Shown in pieces: positions 34,331-43,698 of a stretch of 64,000 bases of DNA (position 1 is the first letter of the stretch; every line of letters starts with the position of its first letter). Under the pieces are notes generated by a model that had not been told where the DNA came from, searched no databases, and was given only the letters and a program-made list of their open reading frames with translations. This stretch comes from Anaerostipes hominis (ex Lee et al. 2021). Lineage in GTDB: Bacteria > Bacillota > Clostridia > Lachnospirales > Lachnospiraceae. Made by a program: the position numbers and the translations under genes. Location: NCBI RefSeq assembly GCF_002270485.1, contig NZ_NQOG01000001.1, positions 372,001 through 436,000 on the forward strand, in the 5' to 3' direction.

Positions 34331-35251
34331 TTACTCTTTTATTTTCTTTCTCATCCGTGTGTACTCTGTGAGAGATGCCGGCCCCTCCAGCACTTCCCGC
34401 TCCACTCTTAAGATTCTGTCTCCTCCGGAACGGACAGACCATTTCACCAGAGAGATCTCATTATCTTCAATCTCAATACATGTGATACACCGCGGATGCA
34501 CACAGCTCCCGGAATTAAAATAGAATCCTTCCTCCGGTGTGGAGAATGCGGGCCGGTGTGTATGCCCGGCGATCAAGATCTGCTGCCTGTTGCAGCTGTA
34601 GTCAGCCAGCCTTTTCTCAACTCGTTCTTTGGCTTTTCTAGGGCGTCCGGCACCGGTTGGATCCAAAAATCCTATCAGCTCCATATGACGCCACACATAC
34701 CGCACTAAAAACCGGGCCAGCGGCCATAGTGTATCATTCAGGAAATCTCCCTGGAAACCGTGTACCATAAATATTTCATTTCCATCTTTCCTGTTTTGGA
34801 AGACCAAACCTTCTTCCACAGTAATTCCGGGAAGAAGAGGCTGTTCAGTATGGGCGGAATTACAATAATAATTGTGGCAGTGGCGGTTCATATACCCCTT
34901 ATTCCGTTTGACTATGTCATGGTTTCCATACACCATATAAAGCCGTTTTTGTTCGTAAAATCTGGACAAGATCCAGAAGATGTCATCGTGAACCTCCGCA
35001 ATGGTCTTCAGTCTCCTATTTTCCCACAGTTCATCACCGTCTCCAAGTTCAATATACGTAAATCCTTCATGGAAATAATATTCCAGAGCGCCAAGACACA
35101 CATCCTGATTGGCCAGAAAATTATCTCCTGCGTTCCCCTGTCCTCGGTGACAGTCGCTCATGATCACCAGTTTTGAATCAGAATCAAACGTTACAACCGG
35201 TGCATGTTTATAAACCTGATCCAGTTTTCTCTTTACGGTCCTATAACTCAT
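34331..35251 (-). CDS. Calcineurin-like metallophosphoesterase
   Basis: The product has 306 residues. The metal-binding motifs appear in order: VIMSDCHRGQGN (D-x-H), ELGDGDELW (GD), MVYGNHDIVKR (GNHD), FMVHGFQGDF and LIAGHTHRPAF (GHTH). This is the standard set for two-metal phosphoesterases. FLDPTGAGRPRKAKERVEKRLADY is a helical insert near residues 200-225. The protein is soluble and cytoplasmic by appearance. The substrate is unknown. The ATG at 35251 overlaps the upstream stop as ATGA; the frame opens earlier at a TTG (35272) that adds seven doubtful residues. Confidence 0.88.
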   Translation of the reverse strand: MSYRTVKRKLDQVYKHAPVVTFDSDSKLVIMSDCHRGQGNAGDNFLANQDVCLGALEYYFHEGFTYIELGDGDELWENRRLKTIAEVHDDIFWILSRFYEQKRLYMVYGNHDIVKRNKGYMNRHCHNYYCNSAHTEQPLLPGITVEEGLVFQNRKDGNEIFMVHGFQGDFLNDTLWPLARFLVRYVWRHMELIGFLDPTGAGRPRKAKERVEKRLADYSCNRQQILIAGHTHRPAFSTPEEGFYFNSGSCVHPRCITCIEIEDNEISLVKWSVRSGGDRILRVEREVLEGPASLTEYTRMRKKIKE

Positions 35252-36369
35252 TCTTCTTTCTGCCCTTTGCAATCATCACAGGAGTCTGTATTCTGGCAAC
35301 GGCAGTCATGCGGCTTGCATTCCCGTTTCGGAGGAGAAGGGTAACAGAGATGACATACGGGCCCCTGCGGACATGAAGGGTCTTGAGAACACGGCGGCTC
35401 TGGCGGACGCGGTGGCTTCGGCGGTCTTGGATCCGGTCTCTTACCTATCAGCCAGTCTTTGATCCATTCAAATGCCCCATAGAGACCTTTTGTATATAGG
35501 GAGTCCACAAATATCGCGTAGAGCTCCGGCATGATGGCTTTTATATATTCCACCTTATCAAGTGTGTCACTATACTTTTCAGTAGAGAATTCATATAATC
35601 TACAGTTATTTCTGTTTGTTTTCTGAACAACAGCTTCCTGCAGTCCATCCCTTGCTTCCGGCTGCACTGAATGAGGTGTCGTATAATGGATACGCACCGT
35701 GTTCCTGCGTACAGAAAATTCCCTTTTTCTATATCCAAGATTCCTTAAACTGTCTATAAATACATCTCTCATTTCCCGGTTAGGAAATGTTATGGATGCA
35801 TCCATAACAAGTGAATCCGGTTCTGAAAATTCCCCCAGCTTGAAGCCAGTCAGCCACCAGTGGACATCCTTACGGCGCAGAATAACTTTTCCATTTCTCT
35901 TTAGAACATATGACATTGGCAGTCTTTCATCATCCCGTATATTTTCATAAAAAGTTCCTTGAAACTTTTCATGATCGATGTCTTCCCTCTCCGTATTATA
36001 TATACCAATCTCCCCTCCGGTAGTGATTCCGTACTGACCTTTCCACAGTTCTATCAGCCATCTTTTTCCCCCATAAGAGAAAGTGATAGGCTCACAATCC
36101 ATAATCATATTAAACAAGGGCGCACCCTCATCATAAAGACGACAATATCCAACTTCCCGCTGCCAACAGTCCATCAGAGAATAGAAGTAATCACCATTTA
36201 TTTCATATGCAAACCCGGCTTCTTTGAGGTCGGCATTTAATTCCATTTGTTGTTGCCGTTTATTCGCATTCGGACGAAACCTGCGGCTTCTGATCCGCCA
36301 TACGATGACAACAGCCAGCACAGCTATTATGACAACAGCTGCAATAATTATAATAGGCGTCGCTAACAC
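35248..36369 (-). CDS. DUF4474-type membrane-anchored protein with Pro- and Cys-rich tail
   Basis: The product has 373 residues. One N-terminal membrane helix (about 4-24) is followed by a basic stretch. A globular domain (about 45-290) has LKEAGFAYEINGDYFYSLMDCWQREVGYCRLYDE and YGGKRWLIELWKGQYGITTGGEIGIY, which I associate with the DUF4474 family. The last 55 residues are unusual: repeated PRPPKPPRPPEPP, then nine Cys with His among them. This could bind zinc or form disulfides, depending on its side of the membrane. The GTG start at 36369 has AAGGAAGGA 5 bases upstream. It is coupled to the phosphoesterase gene by ATGA. The function is unknown. Confidence 0.8.
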   Translation of the reverse strand: MLATPIIIIAAVVIIAVLAVVIVWRIRSRRFRPNANKRQQQMELNADLKEAGFAYEINGDYFYSLMDCWQREVGYCRLYDEGAPLFNMIMDCEPITFSYGGKRWLIELWKGQYGITTGGEIGIYNTEREDIDHEKFQGTFYENIRDDERLPMSYVLKRNGKVILRRKDVHWWLTGFKLGEFSEPDSLVMDASITFPNREMRDVFIDSLRNLGYRKREFSVRRNTVRIHYTTPHSVQPEARDGLQEAVVQKTNRNNCRLYEFSTEKYSDTLDKVEYIKAIMPELYAIFVDSLYTKGLYGAFEWIKDWLIGKRPDPRPPKPPRPPEPPCSQDPSCPQGPVCHLCYPSPPKRECKPHDCRCQNTDSCDDCKGQKEE

Positions 36370-36504
36370 AATAATCCTTCCTTTATTTATCTTAGTAATA
36401 CATTTTATTCCACGCCTCCTTCTTTCGTTACATTTGGCACGTGTATGATACTCTTTTTTGGACTTACTATTTCATCCACGCAAATGTCACTATAAACAAC
36501 AAAA

Positions 36505-36528
36505 GAAGACCACTTCTCAGTAGTCTCC
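36505..36528 (-). terminator. Intrinsic terminator after lysS
   Basis: On the minus strand AGACTACT (36519-36526) pairs with AGTGGTCT (36507-36514) around GAGA, then CTTTTGTTG follows. It lies about 70 bases after the lysS stop. The rest of the 36370-36596 gap shows no gene; the promoter of the DUF4474-like gene must lie here but I cannot place it. Confidence 0.7.
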
Positions 36529-36596
36529 CTTTCTTTTCATTATCTCTTATATTTATTGTATAAACAATCGTCTAGTTCTGTTGATTACAGCTGCCT

Positions 36597-38075
36597 CTAT
36601 TTATCCAGGCTCTTCATCGTCGGGAATAACAATACATCCCTGATCGCAGATGAGTCTGTCAGCAGCATGACCATTCGGTCTATTCCAAAACCAATGCCTC
36701 CTGTCGGCGGCATACCAATCTCTAATGCATTCAGGAAATCTTCGTCTGTGGAATTTGCTTCTTCGTCACCCTGGGCGAGCAGTTCTTCCTGTGCCTTAAA
36801 CCGTTCTCTCTGATCGATGGGATCATTAAGCTCGGAGTAGGCATTTGCCATCTCCCATCCGTTCATGAAAAACTCAAACCGTTCCACATAGTCCGGATTT
36901 TCCGGCTTCTTCTTCGTAAGAGGAGAAATCTCAACCGGATGATCCAATACAAATGTAGGCTGTACCAGATTGTCCTCCACGAACTCCTCGAAGAACAGAT
37001 TAAGGATATCGCCTTTTTTATGGCGTTCTTCATATTCTACGTGATGTTCATCCGCAGCTTTTCTTGCCTCTTCAACCGTATGGATCTCGTCAAAGTCAAC
37101 ACCCGCATATTTCTTTACAGCCTCAACCATTGTGATCTTTTCAAACGGTTTGCCCAAATCCATCTCAATGCCATTGTATGTGATCGTGGTGCTTCCCACG
37201 ACTTCCTGTGCCAGATAGCGGTACAGATTCTCTGTCAGTTCCATCATTCCATTGTAATCTGTATACGCCTGGTATAATTCCATCAGAGTAAATTCCGGAT
37301 TATGTCTTGTATCTACACCCTCATTTCGGAATACACGGCCAATCTCATACACCTTTTCCAGGCCGCCGACGATCAGTCTCTTTAAATAAAGTTCCAGGGA
37401 GATGCGGAGTTTTACATCTTCATCCAATGCATTATAGTGGGTCTCAAACGGTCTGGCCGCCGCTCCTCCGGCATTCGGCACCAGCATCGGTGTTTCTACT
37501 TCCATAAATCCCTGTCCGTCTAAGAAGGAACGGATCTTGCTGATGATCTTAGAGCGTTTAATAAACGTGTCTTTGGATTCCTCATTCATGATCAGATCCA
37601 CATACCTCTGACGGTATCTGGCGTCGGTATCCTTTAAGCCATGGAATTTCTCCGGAAGGGGCTTCAGGCTTTTTGATAAGAGTACAACCTCTTTTGCGTG
37701 GATGGACTTTTCGCCGGTTTTGGTCGCAAATACAGTACCTTTGATTCCGATGATATCTCCAATATCCATCTTTTTAAAGTCCTTGTATTCCTCCACACCG
37801 ATTTCGTCTCTGGCCACATATGCCTGAATCCGTCCCTCAAGATCCTGTATATTACAGAAAGAAGCCTTTCCCATGACCCTCTTGAACATCATCCGGCCTG
37901 CAACAGACACTTCTTTTCCTTCCAGTTCTTCAAAATGGTCTTTGATCTCCATAGAGTGATGCGTTGTATCATACTTCATGATCTCAAACGGATTTTTTCC
38001 TGCACTCTGTAATTCTTCCAGTTTATTTCTGCGTACCTTGACAAGTTCGCCCGCATCTTTGTTCTGTTCTGCCAC
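36597..38075 (-). CDS. lysS: Lysyl-tRNA synthetase, class II
   Basis: The product has 492 residues. An N-terminal OB-fold anticodon-binding domain (about 55-165, [21 protein letters not shown]) precedes the class II core. The core shows motif 1 around [17 protein letters not shown], motif 2 in [26 protein letters not shown], and motif 3 in [15 protein letters not shown] near the C-terminus. The length fits bacterial LysRS. It charges tRNA-Lys. The gene follows greA by 12 bases, an arrangement found in many Firmicutes, and is transcribed from the strong promoter upstream of greA. Confidence 0.97.
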   Translation of the reverse strand: MAEQNKDAGELVKVRRNKLEELQSAGKNPFEIMKYDTTHHSMEIKDHFEELEGKEVSVAGRMMFKRVMGKASFCNIQDLEGRIQAYVARDEIGVEEYKDFKKMDIGDIIGIKGTVFATKTGEKSIHAKEVVLLSKSLKPLPEKFHGLKDTDARYRQRYVDLIMNEESKDTFIKRSKIISKIRSFLDGQGFMEVETPMLVPNAGGAAARPFETHYNALDEDVKLRISLELYLKRLIVGGLEKVYEIGRVFRNEGVDTRHNPEFTLMELYQAYTDYNGMMELTENLYRYLAQEVVGSTTITYNGIEMDLGKPFEKITMVEAVKKYAGVDFDEIHTVEEARKAADEHHVEYEERHKKGDILNLFFEEFVEDNLVQPTFVLDHPVEISPLTKKKPENPDYVERFEFFMNGWEMANAYSELNDPIDQRERFKAQEELLAQGDEEANSTDEDFLNALEIGMPPTGGIGFGIDRMVMLLTDSSAIRDVLLFPTMKSLDK

Positions 38076-38087
38076 TTTCCAATCCTC

Positions 38088-38567
38088 TTACTTTCTCTTA
38101 ACGTCTAAAACTTTATATTTATTCACCTGGCCTACGCCTTCCACTTCTACCACATCTCCGATCTTCGCTCCGAGCAGTGCCTTGCCAATCGGTGCTTCAT
38201 TGGAAATCTTGTTATTCAGAATATCAGCCTCTGTGGAACCGACGATATGATAAGTAACTTCTTCATCAAATGTGATGTCTTCTAATTTTACAAGGCAGCC
38301 AAGGCTGATGACACCGTGCTGAAATTCCTCATCGATCACCTCTGCATTTTTCAGGATCTGTTCTAATTCTTCGATCCTTGCCTCAATGTCCCTCTGCTCA
38401 TCTTTCGCAGCATCGTACTCGGCATTCTCTGATAAGTCTCCCTGCTCCCTCGCTTCTTTGATCTTCTGGGCTACTTCTTTTCTTTTGACAACTTTTAAAT
38501 CCTGTAATTCATCCTCTAATGTCTTTAAGCCCTCCTGAGTCAGAATATTCTTTTTTGCTTCTGCCAT
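38088..38567 (-). CDS. greA: Transcription elongation factor GreA
   Basis: The product has 159 residues, the normal length. An N-terminal coiled coil (about 10-75) carries the acidic tip [18 protein letters not shown], which enters the RNA polymerase secondary channel. The C-terminal FKBP-like domain contains [30 protein letters not shown]. GreA stimulates cleavage of backtracked transcripts. It is the first gene of a greA-lysS operon with its own strong promoter. Confidence 0.97.
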   Translation of the reverse strand: MAEAKKNILTQEGLKTLEDELQDLKVVKRKEVAQKIKEAREQGDLSENAEYDAAKDEQRDIEARIEELEQILKNAEVIDEEFQHGVISLGCLVKLEDITFDEEVTYHIVGSTEADILNNKISNEAPIGKALLGAKIGDVVEVEGVGQVNKYKVLDVKRK

Positions 38568-38633
38568 ATTTTCGCTTCCTTTCCTTCTATATCAATGCTT
38601 TTGTCCGTCTGGTTCGTACACGCTCATCCGTAA

Positions 38634-38663
38634 ATTATATCTCAGCGGTAATTTGTTTGTCAA
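38634..38663 (-). promoter_or_regulatory. Strong promoter of greA-lysS
   Basis: The minus strand carries a perfect TTGACA (38658-38663) and a perfect TATAAT (38634-38639), separated by 18 bases. The greA ATG is about 67 bases downstream of the -10 box. The upstream GT2 gene ends only 20 bases before it, and no terminator separates them. Confidence 0.8.
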
Positions 38664-38682
38664 CTAAGGATGTTCTCTTTCT

Positions 38683-39609
38683 TTAGTTTTTCTCTTTTAC
38701 AATGAAGATCGGCCTGTTTTTTGTCTCCAGGTATGCTTTTGATAAGTACAATCCTACAATACCAGTACATAGAAGCTGTACTCCACCCAAAGATGTTATA
38801 ATACACACCAGAGAGGGCCAGCCCGCTACTGGATCACCAACCAATAATGCCCTAATAATAATCACGAGCAAAAGGATAAACGACAAAAAGCAAATTACCA
38901 TTCCAATGACGGATACAATTGACAGAGGTGTCGTTGAAAAAGCAATAATTCCTTCCAAAGCATAACGAAATAGTTTCCAGAATGACCATTTGGTTTCTCC
39001 GACTACCCGTTCAACATTTTCATACTCAAGCCATTTTGTTTTAAATCCGACCCATCCAAAAATACCTTTTGAAAACCGGTTGTATTCCTTCATTGATAGA
39101 ATAGCATCCACCATAGACCGCTTCATAAATCGGAAATCTCTGGCACCATCAACAATATCCGCATCTGACATCTTATTAATAATCTGATAAAACTTCCTCG
39201 CAAAAAATGACCGGATCTTAGGCTCCCCTTTTCTTGTTACCCGCCTGGTAGCAACGCTGTCGTACTCGCCTTGCTGAATCACCTTATACATTTCCGGAAT
39301 CAATGACGGAGGATCCTGTAGATCCACATCCATCGTCACTGCATAATCTCCGCCTGCATTCTGAAGCCCTGCGTAAAGTGCTGCTTCCTTTCCAAAGTTT
39401 CTTGAAAAAGAAATATACCTGACTCCAGAATCCTTTTGAGCAAGTTCTTTCAATACCTTAAGTGTCCCGTCACAGCTTCCGTCATCCACAAACAGCAATT
39501 CAAAATCCAGTTCAGGGACTTTCTGCATGACCTTCTGCATTTCTTCATAATAATAGGGTATAGCCTCTTCTTCATTAAAACACGGCACTATACATGTACA
39601 TACTTCCAT
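38683..39609 (-). CDS. GT2 polyprenyl-phosphate glycosyltransferase (second GtrB/CsbB-like copy)
   Basis: The product has 308 residues, the same length as its paralogue at 29821-30747. It has IVPCFNEEEAIPYY, FVDDGSCDGTL, the metal-binding MDVDLQDPPSLI, DGARDFRFMKRSMVDAIL and ETKWSFWKLFRYALEGI, then two membrane helices (about 228-255 and 268-290). It should charge undecaprenyl phosphate with a sugar. It follows dusB by 11 bases in an otherwise housekeeping operon, so its partner proteins are unclear; the YfhO-type proteins at 23-28 kb are candidates. With two CsbB-like and two YfhO-like proteins, a one-to-one pairing is possible (inference). Confidence 0.88.
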   Translation of the reverse strand: MEVCTCIVPCFNEEEAIPYYYEEMQKVMQKVPELDFELLFVDDGSCDGTLKVLKELAQKDSGVRYISFSRNFGKEAALYAGLQNAGGDYAVTMDVDLQDPPSLIPEMYKVIQQGEYDSVATRRVTRKGEPKIRSFFARKFYQIINKMSDADIVDGARDFRFMKRSMVDAILSMKEYNRFSKGIFGWVGFKTKWLEYENVERVVGETKWSFWKLFRYALEGIIAFSTTPLSIVSVIGMVICFLSFILLLVIIIRALLVGDPVAGWPSLVCIITSLGGVQLLCTGIVGLYLSKAYLETKNRPIFIVKEKN

Positions 39610-39620
39610 ACCAAGCTCTC

Positions 39621-40610
39621 CTATCCTTCGTTTTTGTATCCGCTCAGAAGCTCAGCCAGCTTTCCGATACTTTCCGCATGATTTACCTGATCTCTCAGCT
39701 TTGCTGCTCCGGCAAGTCCATGCGTATACCACGACACATGCTTTCTCATCTCCCGAATCCCAATGTATTCTCCCTTACAGTCGATCATCATCCTGGCATG
39801 CCTAAGAACCATCTGGATGATCTCCTCCATGTCCGGCCTGTCAAGGAGTTCCCCTGTCTCAAAATAATGACTGAGTTCCTTAAAAATCCAGGGGTTTCCT
39901 TTGGCGCCTCTGGCAATCATCAGGCCGTCACATCCAGTTTCATCCAGCATCCTCTCCGCATCCAGCGGTGAATTGATATCCCCGTTTCCTATGACTGGAA
40001 TAGAAACTGCCTCTTTGACCTGCCTTATAATGTCCCAATCCGCTTTCCCGGAATAATACTGCTCCCTTGTCCTGCCGTGCACAGCCACCGCTGCCGCTCC
40101 GCTTTGCTCTGCGATCTTTGCCATTTCCACCGCATTGATGTGCTGGTCATCAAAACCTTTCCGGATCTTTACGGTAACCGGAACGTGAAGCTTATCTGAC
40201 ATGGCCCGGATAATCCGTCCGGCAAGCTCAGGATTTTTCATTAAAGCTGACCCGTCTCCATTGTTGACGATCTTTGGGACCGGACAGCCCATGTTGATGT
40301 CAATGATGTCAAAACCCATATCCTCGATCCTGACAGCCATGTCTGCCATCAGTTCGGGATCGGAACCAAAAATCTGGGCTGCAATGGGCCTTTCTTTTTC
40401 CTCTTTTGCAAGAAGAGGACCTGTGTTGGGGCTGTTGTAGTACATTCCCTTGGCACTGACCATCTCTGTACAGAGAAGCCCAGCCCCCATCTCCTTACAT
40501 AAGAGCCGGTAAGGAAGATCCGTGACCCCTGCCATAGGTGCCAGCACAAAGGGATGTTCTATTTTAATATCCCCAATGGCCAATGGCTTTAATCTACTGC
40601 TGCTTTTCAT
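39621..40610 (-). CDS. dusB: tRNA-dihydrouridine synthase (DusB type)
   Basis: The product has 329 residues. A TIM-barrel flavoenzyme domain opens with [43 protein letters not shown] has the catalytic Cys at about 109. [19 protein letters not shown] and VIGNGDI bind FMN and tRNA. A C-terminal helical tRNA-binding domain (about 245-325) follows. The enzyme reduces specific uridines in the tRNA D-loop with NAD(P)H. The gene overlaps the 3' end of coaX by 17 bases and precedes a GT2 gene and greA. Confidence 0.95.
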   Translation of the reverse strand: MKSSSRLKPLAIGDIKIEHPFVLAPMAGVTDLPYRLLCKEMGAGLLCTEMVSAKGMYYNSPNTGPLLAKEEKERPIAAQIFGSDPELMADMAVRIEDMGFDIIDINMGCPVPKIVNNGDGSALMKNPELAGRIIRAMSDKLHVPVTVKIRKGFDDQHINAVEMAKIAEQSGAAAVAVHGRTREQYYSGKADWDIIRQVKEAVSIPVIGNGDINSPLDAERMLDETGCDGLMIARGAKGNPWIFKELSHYFETGELLDRPDMEEIIQMVLRHARMMIDCKGEYIGIREMRKHVSWYTHGLAGAAKLRDQVNHAESIGKLAELLSGYKNEG

Positions 40611-41361
40611 AAATAATCCGCAATCCCTTCAATGTCAGTGTATCATCAAAACAGTTGATCTCCGGAACCTCTCTGGAAATCATCTTGCCCAATCCTCCTG
40701 TTGCCACGACTTTCATGTCCTCAAACCCAGTTTCTTTCTTCATCTGCTCAATGATATATTTTGTCTCTCCGATGACCCCGTACATAAGTCCTGCCTGCAT
40801 GCTCGTGATCGTATTGGTGGCAAGTATACTCTCCGGCGTCTTTATCTCGATCTCCGGAAGCCTTGCCGCTCCCTTCCACAAGGCATTGGCAGAGGTCCGG
40901 ATGCCCGGCGCGGTGACTCCGGCCAGAAATACTCCGTCTTCCGTAACCACGTCATAGGTGGTCGCAGTCCCGTAATCAATCACCAGAGTAGGCCCTCCGT
41001 AAATTTCATAGGCAGCTACAAGATCCACGATCCGGTCTGCTCCTACTTCCCTGGGATTCAGCCTTCCCAAGTTAATCCCGGTCTTGATGCCGGGTCCGAC
41101 GATCACCGGAGTCACATCAAAATATTTGATGATTCCGTTGGTGAGAGAATACATGATATTCGGCACTACCGATCCGATGATCGCAGCGCTGATCTCCTTT
41201 GTATCCAAACCCTTGGCGGCGATCATATCCCGGATCAGAATTCCGAACTCATCTGAAGTTCTCGGAAGTTTCGTTGTGATGCGAAACAGTTCCACCAGAT
41301 CCTTCTCCACAAAAATACCGGCTGTAATATTGGTATTTCCCACATCCATTGTCAATAACAT
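40594..41361 (-). CDS. coaX: Type III pantothenate kinase
   Basis: The product has 255 residues, the usual CoaX length. [17 protein letters not shown] is the phosphate-1 loop. [43 protein letters not shown] holds the pantothenate-binding GADR and the catalytic Asp (in GADRIVD). [17 protein letters not shown] and [10 protein letters not shown] close the ASKHA fold. It phosphorylates pantothenate as the first step of CoA synthesis. It lies in a birA-(small gene)-coaX-dusB run, with 3 bases to the small gene. Confidence 0.96.
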   Translation of the reverse strand: MLLTMDVGNTNITAGIFVEKDLVELFRITTKLPRTSDEFGILIRDMIAAKGLDTKEISAAIIGSVVPNIMYSLTNGIIKYFDVTPVIVGPGIKTGINLGRLNPREVGADRIVDLVAAYEIYGGPTLVIDYGTATTYDVVTEDGVFLAGVTAPGIRTSANALWKGAARLPEIEIKTPESILATNTITSMQAGLMYGVIGETKYIIEQMKKETGFEDMKVVATGGLGKMISREVPEINCFDDTLTLKGLRIIYEKQQ

Positions 41362-41364
41362 TGC

Positions 41365-41694
41365 TTATACCTCTTCTCCCAGAAAGAACACCCGAAAAAA
41401 CAGTTCCAGCGATTGCCAGAGGTCCGCTCTGTCCCGCTGCATTTCTTTTATCTTCAGTGCACTTCCGATTTCATCATAAAAATAATCATTTTCCCCGGCT
41501 GTCGTTTTAAATGACAGCTTCCCGTCCTCATCAAACTCAAGCGTTAAAATGCCCCCGATCTCTTCTGTGTACAGCACACAGGCAATCTTTAATTCATCCT
41601 TGATCTGCTGTGGAAGGGATTCAAAATCTTCATTTAAATAATACTTCTTTTCATATCCATTGGAACCGCATAGAGTTATGGTCTCCTGATACAT
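41365..41694 (-). CDS. Conserved hypothetical protein of 109 residues (DUF6145-like)
   Basis: The product is small, acidic and soluble, beginning MYQETITLCGSNGYEKKYYLNEDFESLP and continuing with KIACVLYTEEIGGILTLEFDEDGKLSF and DEIGSALKIKEM. It has no membrane segment and no recognised catalytic motif. Similar proteins sit between birA and coaX in other Lachnospiraceae, and I recall the name DUF6145, though with limited certainty. It lies 3 bases from coaX and 12 bases from birA, so it is translated from the same operon. The function is unknown. Confidence 0.8.
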   Translation of the reverse strand: MYQETITLCGSNGYEKKYYLNEDFESLPQQIKDELKIACVLYTEEIGGILTLEFDEDGKLSFKTTAGENDYFYDEIGSALKIKEMQRDRADLWQSLELFFRVFFLGEEV

Positions 41695-41706
41695 ACTTCC
41701 TCCTGT

Positions 41707-42690
41707 TTATACACTGTAACCGTGGATTCCCCGTATCGATACTTCTCCGGAAAAAATCTCTCTGGTCCGTCCGAGAGAATCTTCCACGATCAATTCTCCG
41801 CGCCGGTTGATCCCCCCGGACTTACAGATATATTCATCATTTCCCCTTACAACTTTGATCTCCTGTCCGCGATGTGCAAGAAAACTGTTATATTCTTCCA
41901 TCAGAATGGAAAAATCCTGAGTTTTTTTAAAGATTTCATAATCACACTCAAAATATTCCAGCACCCTGCAGAGAAGTTTGATCCGGTCGGCAGATTTTCC
42001 CGTCTCTAAAAGCAGAGATGTAGCTTTGTCCCTGACTTCTTCCGGAAATTGTCCAATATTGGCATTGATCCCGATTCCTACAACAATATAATTCAGTTCA
42101 TCCATCTGAGCGCTCAGTTCCGTGAGGATTCCGCATACTTTTTTTCCGTTGATCAGGACATCATTGGGCCACTTGATCTTTCCGTCAATGCCTGCTTCAT
42201 CTTTGATTCCTTTTTCTACGGCCAGAGCCGCCACAAGAGTCAGCATGGAGCTGTTTTCCAGCTCGACATCCGGTCTCAGTACAAAACTCATCCAGACACC
42301 CTGTCCCGGCATTGAAACCCAGGAACGGCCTCTTCTGCCCTTCCCTGAGGTCTGTTCTTCCGCTGTCACAAGTGTCCCGTGGGAAGCTCCCGCCTCCGCG
42401 AGTCTCCTCGCCTCCAGATTGGTGGAATCCACTGTTTTCATCACCTTGACCGTTTTACCAAGCCAGGAAGTTGAAAGACTGCTCTTTATATCTTCTGCCA
42501 GGAGAATATCCGGACATTTCACCAGTTTATATCCCTTATTACTCACAGAGTCAATAACATAGCCTTCTTCTTTCAGAGCCTTTATGTGTTTCCAGACTGC
42601 GGTTCTCGACACCCCGAATGTTTCGCACAATTCCTGCCCGGATACATAGCCTCCGCATTGTTTTAATTGTCTGAGGATCTTTTCTTTCAT
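41707..42690 (-). CDS. birA: Biotin-protein ligase and biotin repressor BirA
   Basis: The product has 327 residues. An N-terminal winged helix (about 1-62, QLKQCGGYVSGQELCETFGVSRTAVWKHIKALKEEGY) binds DNA. The ligase domain has the biotin/ATP loop in TSGKGRRGRSWVS, then WPNDVLINGKKVCGIL, and VVGIGINANI. The C-terminal SH3-like domain begins near RGQEIKV. It attaches biotin to carboxylases and represses biotin genes in the bifunctional type. The presence of the N-terminal helix-turn-helix points to that type. It follows argF by 3 bases. Confidence 0.95.
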   Translation of the reverse strand: MKEKILRQLKQCGGYVSGQELCETFGVSRTAVWKHIKALKEEGYVIDSVSNKGYKLVKCPDILLAEDIKSSLSTSWLGKTVKVMKTVDSTNLEARRLAEAGASHGTLVTAEEQTSGKGRRGRSWVSMPGQGVWMSFVLRPDVELENSSMLTLVAALAVEKGIKDEAGIDGKIKWPNDVLINGKKVCGILTELSAQMDELNYIVVGIGINANIGQFPEEVRDKATSLLLETGKSADRIKLLCRVLEYFECDYEIFKKTQDFSILMEEYNSFLAHRGQEIKVVRGNDEYICKSGGINRRGELIVEDSLGRTREIFSGEVSIRGIHGYSV

Positions 42691-42693
42691 TGT

Positions 42694-43632
42694 TTATTTT
42701 TCCCCAAGAGTTGCGACCATAACCGCCTTAATCGTATGCATGCGGTTCTCCGCCTCATCAAAAATCACTTCCGCATGCTTTTCAAATACATCTTCCGTGA
42801 CTTCATTTCCTTTTACCGCCGGCAGACAGTGCATGACAACGGTTGTGTCTTTCTCTGTTTTCTTCATCAGTTCATCGTTGACCTGGAATGGCTTTAGCAG
42901 AGCCACCCTCTCTGCGGCTTTGTCTTCTTCACCCATAGAGCACCAAACGTCGGTGTAAATACAGTCGGCTCCCTTTACAGCATCGGTGTCTTCAGTAAAG
43001 GTAAGCTTGGCTCCGGACTCCTGGGCATACTTTCTGCACTGCTCTATCAATTCTTCTTTCGGCCAAAGGCTTTTAGGGGCCAGACAGGTGAAGTTGATCC
43101 CCATCTTTGCACATCCTATCATGAGAGAATTGCCCATGTTATTGCGTCCGTCCCCTGCGAAGACGAAGTTTAAGCCCTTTAATTCTCCGAACTGTTCTCT
43201 CAGCGTCAGAAAGTCTGCCAAAATCTGTGTCGGATGATAATCGTCGGTGAGGCCGTTCCATACCGGAACACCGCTGTATTTCGCCAGCTTTTCCACATTT
43301 TCATGTAAAAATCCCCTGAATTCGATGCCGTCGAACATTCTTCCGAGGACTCTGGCCGTATCCTCCACGCTTTCTTTATATCCAAGCTGAATATCGTCCT
43401 TTCCCAAATACTCAGGATGTCCGCCTTCATCAATACATCCGATGGTAAATGCGCATCTCGTCCTCGTGCTCGGTTTTTCAAAAATAAGGGCGATATTTTT
43501 ACCCTTCAAACTGTCTCCTGTTTTGCCTTTTTTCTTATCTTCTTTTAACTGTGCCGCAAGGTCCAGCAGATAACCGATCTCTTCCGGGGTAAAATCCTTC
43601 AGTGTTAAAAAATTTCTTCCTTTTAAATTCAT
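42694..43632 (-). CDS. argF: Ornithine carbamoyltransferase
   Basis: The product has 312 residues, the family length. [12 protein letters not shown] carries the carbamoyl-phosphate-binding [18 protein letters not shown] has HPTQ, and [16 protein letters not shown] follows. The ornithine-binding DVWCSMGEE and the catalytic Cys in [13 protein letters not shown] are present. The enzyme makes citrulline from ornithine and carbamoyl phosphate in arginine synthesis; no arginine deiminase genes are nearby, so an anabolic role is more likely. GGAGGAAG precedes the ATG. A promoter overlaps the 3' end of the upstream SGNH hydrolase gene. Confidence 0.96.
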   Translation of the reverse strand: MNLKGRNFLTLKDFTPEEIGYLLDLAAQLKEDKKKGKTGDSLKGKNIALIFEKPSTRTRCAFTIGCIDEGGHPEYLGKDDIQLGYKESVEDTARVLGRMFDGIEFRGFLHENVEKLAKYSGVPVWNGLTDDYHPTQILADFLTLREQFGELKGLNFVFAGDGRNNMGNSLMIGCAKMGINFTCLAPKSLWPKEELIEQCRKYAQESGAKLTFTEDTDAVKGADCIYTDVWCSMGEEDKAAERVALLKPFQVNDELMKKTEKDTTVVMHCLPAVKGNEVTEDVFEKHAEVIFDEAENRMHTIKAVMVATLGEK

Positions 43633-43669
43633 CTTTCTTCCTCCGTTTTATGGCCTTTGCATAACAATC

Positions 43670-43698
43670 ATTATATAGCACCCAATATGTTTTCACAA
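43670..43698 (-). promoter_or_regulatory. Promoter of argF, inside the 3' end of the SGNH hydrolase gene
   Basis: On the minus strand TTGTGA (43693-43698) and TATAAT (43670-43675) are separated by 17 bases; the ATG is about 37 bases downstream of the -10 box. TGATTGTTATGCA just after the -10 box loosely resembles an ArgR half-site pair, but the match is weak. Confidence 0.6.

Noticed and set aside
36395-36425. AGGAGG followed by a short ATG frame on the minus strand before the DUF4474-like gene
   Set aside because: The frame is only three codons long; no regulatory peptide can be argued.
38568-38682. T-box leader for the greA-lysS operon
   Set aside because: The leader after the promoter is about 65 bases and lacks the T-box sequence and an antiterminator.
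40522-41256. Plus-strand open frame of 244 codons opposite coaX and dusB
   Set aside because: Both minus-strand genes carry complete family motifs; the plus frame has no recognised motif.
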